Shown piece after piece: positions 56,597 through 64,000 of a stretch of DNA of 64,000 bases; position 1 is the stretch's first letter, and every line of letters begins with the position of its first letter. The position numbers were made by a program, and so were the translations under genes. This DNA comes from Phytophthora sp. 'mugwort' (lineage: Eukaryota > Oomycota > Peronosporomycetes > Peronosporales > Peronosporaceae), in assembly GCA_033558025.1 (NCBI GenBank), contig JAUCEF010000016.1, forward strand, positions 2,852,001 to 2,916,000. The letters run 5' to 3'. The notes beneath the pieces are model-generated. The model saw only the letters and a program-made list of their open reading frames with translations, searched no databases and was not told where the DNA came from.

Positions 56597-58560
56597 TATC
56601 GTGTGGTCACACCAACTGGTCATGGACTATCCATCAGGAACACGCCCCATTACACCTTCCCGCACCCAAACGGAGAACACCGTACGGGAAAGGTCCCAGG
56701 GGAATCCAGCGGATGATGGGCACTTCGTGCCGCACCCGGAAGTTAGACCTCACTTTTCAACAGCCCGGCCGACGCCGACGATACTTCACCCAACGGGCAT
56801 GACCAAGACCACGACACCACCGAGCCCGCGGCGCCCAGCGCACCTACAACACCCGCCGACACGTCCGTATCCGAGGTCGCAGCGTCCAACGCTGGCCCAA
56901 CGAAGACTAGGAGCCAGACGAAGGCGGACTTCGCCAACAAGAAGACCGGAAAGGCGAAAGCCCCGGGGGCTAGCACCAAGCCGAAGCCGAACGGCGACAA
57001 GACCCCGGGTCGCAGAGCGGTCTTGTTTGCCGCACGCCGTCGTAAGAGACACGAAGTGTCCGTGCCGGGCCCCGTGGGTTCGCTGAGCGATAAGTCGAGC
57101 GACGAAAATGATGATGTGATCAATCCGAACCTCGTCCTTTCTGACGAGGACATGCCTAGCACGGATATACAGCAAGCGTACCAGCTTGCCGCCAGGGTCT
57201 CGATCAACTCGCGGCCAACACGAACTTCTATTGCAAGCTCACCAAGGTTTGCTTGACACGCATAACTCGGCCGTCATGGAGCGGGATAGCGCTCTCGACA
57301 ACTTGGCATCAATCGCCTCGTCCGCCATGCGGAGTTCTTCCGTAGTTCGCAGTGACCAGGCCTCTTCCAAGAGATCCTTGAGGCCGCCTGCTTCTCCCCG
57401 CCACGAGGATCCGAGCCCGCCGAAGAAGGTGCCTCGTTCATCGTTCTCTTCGGTAAGCGGCGCAACTGCCTCGGGGTCGACTTCGGAGGCGCTTCCTGCA
57501 CCATCGTCGTCCAGCGCCCCGAACCAGCCAGGATCATCCCTGGATCTCGTTGTCGACGCGATGGCTGAGGTCGGCGATGCGGACTATTTCGAGCCTGTCG
57601 ACTCGGATGCGATATTCGACGACTCCGACGACGGACGAGCTCCAGGTAGCTCTGGCGCGATCTCGATCCGACGCCCGTCGACACAGGCTTTCTGCGGAAA
57701 ACTCCGGTGGCGAAGGATCCCAAGCTGCGCCCATCATGGTTGATCAACATCCGGTCCCTGCCGAAGCCGAGGAAGAGATGGAAGGTGCAAGCCAGGTGGT
57801 CAGCACTCTAAGTCTGACACCTCCGGCCGCTGCACCCGCCGCGGATCCCGCTCCCCAGCCGTTTGGCCCTGTGGATAGCTTCATCCCAGGCTTCCATCAG
57901 CAGCGGGACGTGATCGCGGAGGAGGTAACACCTTCGGAGCCTTACCAGATCAGTGTGCTCACTCTCGACACCATCACGCCCGGATCCTGATCGACTACCG
58001 GGTGCTCTCGGCCGGGTGGATGTTCCCTGAGCGGGCCGGTCACGGGGGGCAGCTGAATCCTTCGCGTTACGCTCCGAGCCTGCTTACGAAGGAGGGCATC
58101 ATGGCTCTATACAGGGAGGAGCCGCGGGAGGCTCTCGATGTACCAGCTCTGAAGCCGCTGACCTTCGATCCAGCCAGACCCGCCGAAGTGGCAGAGATCG
58201 CCGCGAGCTACCGGGCCTACGAGGAGGATCACCGTCAGGCCTACTGGGAGGCCACACACTCCTTCCGATCCCCAAATCCAAGCGCGACGCACATCCGTGG
58301 TTCGCGTGCTTCTACCGTGGGTGCAAGAATCGGAGCTCACAAGCTCGTGAGAAGTTCCCGATTCTGCACGGTCAGATGTTTGAGAAAAAAGGTCGCCGGA
58401 CGGGCTGTTGCGACCTGGATCTCCTACTAGATCCGGTGCTCATGCACTTTCCTCAGCAATCCGAAGACACGGCGTGATTCCCCGCCAGCCGCAGAGGGAC
58501 GGACTCCGTCACAAGATCTGATCGCGGCTTTAGCGAACTGCGACAGGAACGCCCCGTGGC
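56597..58560 (+). pseudogene. Gypsy-type gag-like protein, frameshifted
   Basis: After the LTR come an Ala/Pro/Thr/Lys-rich region (56780-57260), a Ser-rich linker with DNLASIASSAMRSSSVV (57290-57345) and EVGDADYFEPVDSDAIFDDS (57560-57630). The conserved gag block of oomycete Gypsy elements then reads LSAGWMFPERAGHGGQLNPS (about 58003-58070) and YRAYEEDHRQAYWEATHSF (about 58210-58266). Frames change around 57300, 57720, 58000 and 58270. The following pol is missing: sequence passes into a minus-strand pol near 58650. Confidence 0.65.
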
Positions 58561-58654
58561 GCAATCACTTCCGCACGGATCCGACTTGTCATCCGTCCCG
58601 CCAGATCGGCCGTCTTCGCTTGAAGTTTTCTCCGCCTGTCCGGATCATGCGCAA

Positions 58655-61600
58655 TCTACGTCGTACGCCATTAGCTTGGTAGCGGTAGCGATCCGCTTGC
58701 ATGTAGTAATCCATTTAATATCAGTCTTGCTTGGCTAACTTGTCTTGCGTATGTCGTATCTTGATCGTCTTTAGATCCTCCGTTCATCGTCGGATCCGAG
58801 ATCCTTGTAGCGAGCTTAGCTATTTCACCAGATCCGAGCTTTCTGGTTAAATGAACATTCACTCTCCGCTCCATTTTTAGGTATGCAGCCTCCCTGCACC
58901 TCTCTCTCGCTTTATCCGCCGTGGCGACCAACTCGCCAGGCGGAACCTCCTCCATCTTCTCTCACGGCCTCCCCGCGGAGCTTCTACCAACTTCGTCACG
59001 CCCACCACCAATTAGTGAGCGTGGATCCCCCTCCTTCGCACCTGCCGCCTTCCTGCAAGCCTTTAACCTCAGTACCACTTGCAGCAACCAGGTTGCTGTC
59101 GTGGCTTCCACCACTTAAGCTTCCTCGTGCGACTGCATCGCCTGGAAACGACTCCTCTTGTCCCGAACCTGCAGGAACTCACGTAATAGCGCTCCACAGT
59201 TCAGATCCGCCTCGTCAACCCAGGTGGCCTCGTCGTAGCCTCGCCAGTGTACCTTAAACTCGCGCAGTGATCGTCTTAGCGTGTTCGGCGGCCCGATCTC
59301 ATGTCGTTGATCTTCTCGACTTCGTACTCCCCATTTTCCAGCTCTCGATCCCAGCTGTCTTCAGGCAACAGCGCCTCGTCGAAGTCGAGACGTCCCCCGC
59401 TTCATCGACCGCCTAGTGTGTCGTTGGACGATCCGGGAATGTTCTCACAGGCTTCAACTTGGACACATGTACCACCAGAAAAAGGTGGTAATCCATTCCA
59501 GGTGTCTCCAGTCGAGCAGCGAAAAGTTGAACCATCTCCAGTACTCGGAAGGGGCCATGCCACATATGAGCCAGCTTCCGCGCGTATCCTTCCTTGCCTC
59601 GGTCCAAGTATAGCCACACTCGGGTACCGGCCTCGACCCGATGCGGATCTACGCTGTCATTGTGTCGTTCGGCCCGATCCGTAATAGCTTTCTTCAGCCT
59701 CTCGTTCACGCACGCTCTCGTCTGCCGGTAATAACGTTGGATTCGGTACCACCATCGGCGTGGATCCCGATCCCGGCGTCTCGTGCTGCCCAACGGAAGA
59801 GTTGCCTCCAGCTTCGTGCGTGGATCCCAGCCGTGCGCAAGATAAAACGGGGTATCACCTCGGATCCGATCATGTGCCGTATTGACAGAGAATGTTAGGC
59901 GCTCTGTATACTCGTCCCAGTCGCGCTGGTTCGCGTCTTACGACATACATCTGGATGGATCTCGTCACCGTCTGCAGCATGCGTTCCGCAGTCCCGTTCG
60001 CCTGAGGCCTATAAACCATGGTGGCTCGCTGTGTCTGGTCCAGGATTCGATTGAACGCCTTGGAGAAGTCAGACATGAAGCCAACTTCCGTGTCATGCCG
60101 GATCACCTCGCTCGCACCGAAGTGTCAGAATCCACATACCATACCTCATAGGACTGCACGATCGTTTGGGCTGTCCGGGACGCATTCGCCTTAGCAATGA
60201 CGTAACCGGTGTACAGATCCACCCAGATCTGGAGTTCCGTATGGCCCTTGTACGACTTGGGCGGTGAGGGGATATCCATCGCTATGACCTGGAAAGGATA
60301 GCTGGCCTGGATATTGCCGGGTGACTCACCGCGCATGGTCGGTCGCCCCTTGCCGGTCTCGCAATCCACGCACTCACCTATGGAGAAGCGTCAACCAAGA
60401 ATATCAGATCCCTAAAGAATGGCCAGATCGGGGAGGAAGGCGGCCCCAGCTGTGACAAGAGGGGGCGATCGAGCCGGAGCGAGTATACGAGATAAAGGCG
60501 GGGCGATGTTCGACTTAATCTGGGGTGCAAGGGGATACTTCGATGACGAGGAAGGAAACCAGGGTCGGGCAACCACCCAACACAGATCTGATATACTGTG
60601 ACCACCCGACCGATCAGGGATCGGGTGGATATTCAGAACCCTGATCGGGGGGATGTAAGAGGTCAGGACTGGCAAGCGGTGACGGAATCGATCAAATCGG
60701 ATCTAACCCCTATTTGACCTCGGCTGGACCCCGATCGTGCGGATCTGGGGTCCGCGGATTGGCAGATCGAGTCGATCCGGCGTTCAAGGTTCGGAAGGTC
60801 GGGCTGATCCGGCGTCTACAGATCGGTCTACACCCCGCCGTCCGGGACCGGGCAGATCGGATCGATCCAGCAGTCGCGATCGAGCCGACTGATAACGGGA
60901 TCTGGCAGATCGGGCCGATCCGGCGATCCAGGTTGGCAGATCGGGCCGATTTGGTGTTCAAGGTTCGGATGATCGGGCTGATCCGTCGTCCACAGGTCGG
61001 CCTACACCCCGCCGTCCGAGATCGGGCAGATCGGTATTCGCTGATTGGCATACAGGTTCCGACATCTTCGATCTGTCAGATCGACATACATGTTCGACCT
61101 ACGCGATCTGGCAGACGGTTGACCGATATTGGCAGATCGATATACGCGTTCGGACATCCGCGATCTGGCAGAACGGGATTCGATCAGCAACCATCCTCGG
61201 GAATGTGCAAGCGTGAAGACGGTACGTGTTGAAAGGTTGAAGAAGGGCAAGATTCAGCAGATTCAGGTGGTACGAGATAGGGTTCAGGATGGGAAGATAG
61301 GACCAGGAAAGAATAAACAACAATCAGGCTCGAATTTACATGGGACTACTTAGGCGTTTTTAAGTGCTGCTGGAAGGGATCTACATTGGCCCTCCCAAGT
61401 ATCAACTAGCCCAATGTAGCAGATCAAGCGTCGCGGTGAGAGGATCGGATCGGACATTGTCCGACCCTCCCCACGCTAGCGAACTTCTACTGAAACGCAT
61501 ACCTCGATTGATCGGCATTCAGTGCTTGGGCGACGATCGTCTAGACGCTCAACTCGCAAGATCCCGTTAAAGGAAGCGGCAAGCAACTCAAGGAAAGGAA

Positions 61601-64000
61601 AGGAACAACGCCACACGGCAACCTCGGCCTACGATCAAGTCCAGGCCCCCGATCGAAGGTCGACTACTTCTGGTCGGAACCAATAACGGCAGCAAAGCGA
61701 AGACTTCCGCGCTGCTCCACGTCCCGCCAGGACGTTCAAGAATTTACATCGCTGCATCCGTCGGAGTCCTAAGAGAGCAGATCCAGCCACCGACGGGTAC
61801 ACAAGGTGAGACCAAGCTCAGCTGATTCACGGATCATCGGGGAACCCCTTCCGTTAGTCGGTGTCTGGCCGCAGTTGGTAAGCGGATCGGGTCTTAAGCA
61901 TATTTTGATCGATCCCGCTACACCACACACCCACGAGCCGCTGTACGCTCCTGAAGAGTCCATGCCAATAGAAGTGATGCCGGATTCGCTGATATGCTCG
62001 GTTGATCTCCCTGATGGCCGCACTCCAGACTGACGTGGTAGTGATGCAGCAGATTCTCGTGCAGCGTCTCGGGCACAACCAGACGAAGTAACCCGTCTCT
62101 CTCTTCCTCCGCCTTCGTAGACGGCGGGCAGTAGTAGGGTAGATCCTGTTCGTCCATCTCATAGTCAGCAGCCACGCTGCTGCACACCCGAGCTTCGTTT
62201 TTTTCCAGATCTTTCACATCCCCTTGAAGGTACTTCTTGAGGTTCACGATCCACTTCTCTTCGTCCTGAGCTTATTGGATCCGATCCACTCTCAGCTGGC
62301 GGACCGCCTCTTCATGCAGCACACTGGGGCTGGTGACCTTTCAGCGGGATCTAGTTGCCATGGCTGCGATGCGAAGCGTAGTATCTTCGGCAGCTGTGGA
62401 CAGGATCTCGGGTAGTCGATTCAGCGTCACAAGGTCCTTTCGCGCCTGGCCGTCCATCACCTCTGTACCTGCTTCCCGCTGTAACGTCTCACTCGCCAGA
62501 CTATCTGCGCTGGCGTTCCATGCTCGCTTGACATGAAGTAGGACGTGATCCGGCCAGGCTCTCAGACGGTGTAGAGCCCTCTGCCGCAACAACGTCAACG
62601 CAGGAGCTTTACAGTCGACCTCACCCTTCATCTGTCGGATCACCAAGTTCGAGTCCTCAGATCACCAAACGTCCTCGATCCAGTCCTTCTAGCAGATAAA
62701 AGCATAACAACAGTCCACCGTATTCCGCCTCGTTTTTTTGTTGACCGTCAGTATCCTTGGCCCATACTGACTCCGCCTTGACTACCGTCGACTCCGCAAC
62801 TTCCACACGATAGCGTTGAAGGCGCCACCGCCGCGTTTGACTCTGGCGGATCCGTCGAAACTAGCGACCAGGAGTCCCTCGTCGGGTTTTACTGTAGGGA
62901 TCGGGGTCTGTGTTGCTCGGCGGGGCTCTTTCCGCGGTGCAATTGCTACCAGTGCCTGATCCACTGTCGATCGTGGCGTTACACACCCAGCCAGCGATCC
63001 CAATATCTCATCCTCGCCTTTCGTGCACTTAGTGATCTCCAACGTCCAGGGCGATAGCAGCGCGGCCCATTGCCCGAGCCGCCCTTGGAGCCCTGCAGCG
63101 CGGAACAGCCAAGCCAATGTCGAGTGCCGCGTCAGGATCTTGATTGATCTGCCGACCAGCATCGAATAACCCAGATCCAGCATACGCAGCATTAGCACTT
63201 CCTTCTCCACGCCATAGCTCAACTCGTTCGACTTCAACGTGCGACTCGTGAGCATACGGGCAAATATGTGTCGTCGTGATCTTGAACCAGGGAGGCGGAC
63301 ACTGCCCACTCGCTAACATAGACGATCATCACAGGCTGTTTCTCCAGGTCGAAGTGCAGGAGGATCGTGGTCGTCGCGATCTTGGTCTTCAGGCGAACGC
63401 TGCCCTAGCTCGGATCCACTTCGACTCCGATGCCTCCGGATCTGATCGAGCTGGGGGTCCTCGTCTTCGAGGACCTCTCGGCCAATCTTCCCTCCGTTAA
63501 CAACGATCCTGCTCTCCGCGCACATCGCGGCGAAATCAACCTCTCGCAGCTCGTACATCGCCGACGCGTACACCGCCATGGCTTCGATGAAGCGTCCGTA
63601 GTAGTTCAGACTACCCAAGAACGACGTCATAGACCAGAGATCTCGTGAATGGCAGATCCACCAGCGTTCTGAGATCCTTTGGATGAGCCTCCAAGCCTTC
63701 GATAAGATACACGATGCCCGAGGTAATCTACCTTTTTCAGTCCCCAGAAGCCCTTTGCGACACTGATCGATATGTTCCACTTATCACAAGCCGCGAGTAA
63801 GAGCTTCACTCATTCGCACAAATGATCACAGGATCCGGCCGTAAGGAGGGTATCATCGATGTAGGATCGACGCCCCAGTACGGAAGGTTCACCTACTTCC
63901 TCCGGATCTCCTCCTTCGAAGATGTCCGTTGAGGATCCTCGATCCGCTGCTGGTGGGATCCGCAAGAAGCCCTACAGTGCGTTGTCGATTCAGTCTCTGG
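58655..64000 (-). pseudogene. Gypsy chromovirus pol, broken and split by a solo LTR; continues past right edge
   Basis: Minus-strand order from the right edge. Reverse transcriptase with SYIDDTLL (catalytic DD, 63849-63863), KWNISISVAKGFWGLKKVDY (about 63720-63780) and MTSFLGSLNYYGRFIEAMAV (about 63560-63620). First RNase H (63260-63000: LTSRTLKSNELSYGVEKEV). A second RNase H-like part (about 62870-62340: LLVASFDGSARVK, MVIRQMKGEVDC). Integrase zinc domain (62160-61930: HYHVSLECGHQG; CxxC split by the LTR and resuming at 60370 as ECVDCETGKGRP). Integrase core (60320-59880: VIAMDIPSPPKSYKGH, TMVYRPQANGTAERM). GPF-type segment (HMWHGPFRVLE, about 59550). Chromodomain YEVEKINDMRSG ... VHWRGYDEATW (about 59320-59190). 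Numerous frame breaks. Confidence 0.85.
60379..61927 (-). repeat. Solo LTR (family A) nested in Gypsy pol
   Basis: 1549 bp; minus strand starts TGTGGTGTAGCGGGATC and ends CTTCTCCATA. It is flanked by GGTG on both sides (plus-strand CACC at 60375-60378 and 61928-61931), a 4-bp target duplication. It interrupts the integrase zinc-binding motif. Contains the GATCGG-rich repeats at about 60740-61170. Confidence 0.8.

Overview
The window looks like nuclear DNA of an oomycete, most probably Phytophthora or a close relative. The evidence is: compact host genes with short GT-AG introns (about 65-90 bp), an intraflagellar-transport gene (so a flagellated lineage), secreted GH17 glucanases, Crinkler (CRN) effector sequences, and a repeat load of Gypsy, Copia, MULE and Harbinger elements of the oomycete type. 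I placed it by protein recognition and splice logic only; no search was run.

Layout. 1-18.4 kb is mostly host genes: a 5'-truncated hAT-like ORF, fumarylacetoacetate hydrolase (6 exons), a repeat island with an AT-rich organelle-like insert carrying a tRNA fold, a MULE remnant, an IST1-like ESCRT-III gene (4 exons), a small membrane protein, IFT54/TRAF3IP1 with two N-terminal CH-like domains, a SpoU/TrmH 2'-O-methyltransferase and a large leucine-rich-repeat protein (4 exons). A truncated SMYD-like gene follows.

19.1-28.1 kb is one 9-kb element. It has two nearly identical 3.1-kb inverted arms around a 2.8-kb unique core. Each arm carries a broken CRN effector gene (CRN header, P-loop NTPase, nuclease-like C terminus). 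Core plus right arm carry a decayed D5/SF3-type primase-helicase with a giant-virus-style N-terminal zinc finger, and remnants that resemble minor capsid proteins of Polinton-like or giant viruses. I read it as a dead virus-like mobile element that carried, or captured, a CRN effector. This is the most interesting object in the window.

28.9-38.9 kb returns to host genes: a broken GH17 copy next to an intact secreted GH17 glucanase, a multiply frameshifted unknown gene, a type I membrane protein and a Cys/His-motif protein. 40.4-44.5 kb is a decayed MULE transposon with a ULP1 protease domain, split by a solo LTR. 45.8-48.2 kb is an intact XPB/ERCC3 helicase gene of TFIIH.

49.2-64 kb is nested retrotransposon: a Copia element with both LTRs and a 5-bp target duplication inserted in a Harbinger transposase pseudogene, then an LTR fragment, a Gypsy 5' LTR with gag on the plus strand, and a chromodomain Gypsy pol on the minus strand (running off the right edge) that is itself split by a 1.5-kb solo LTR.
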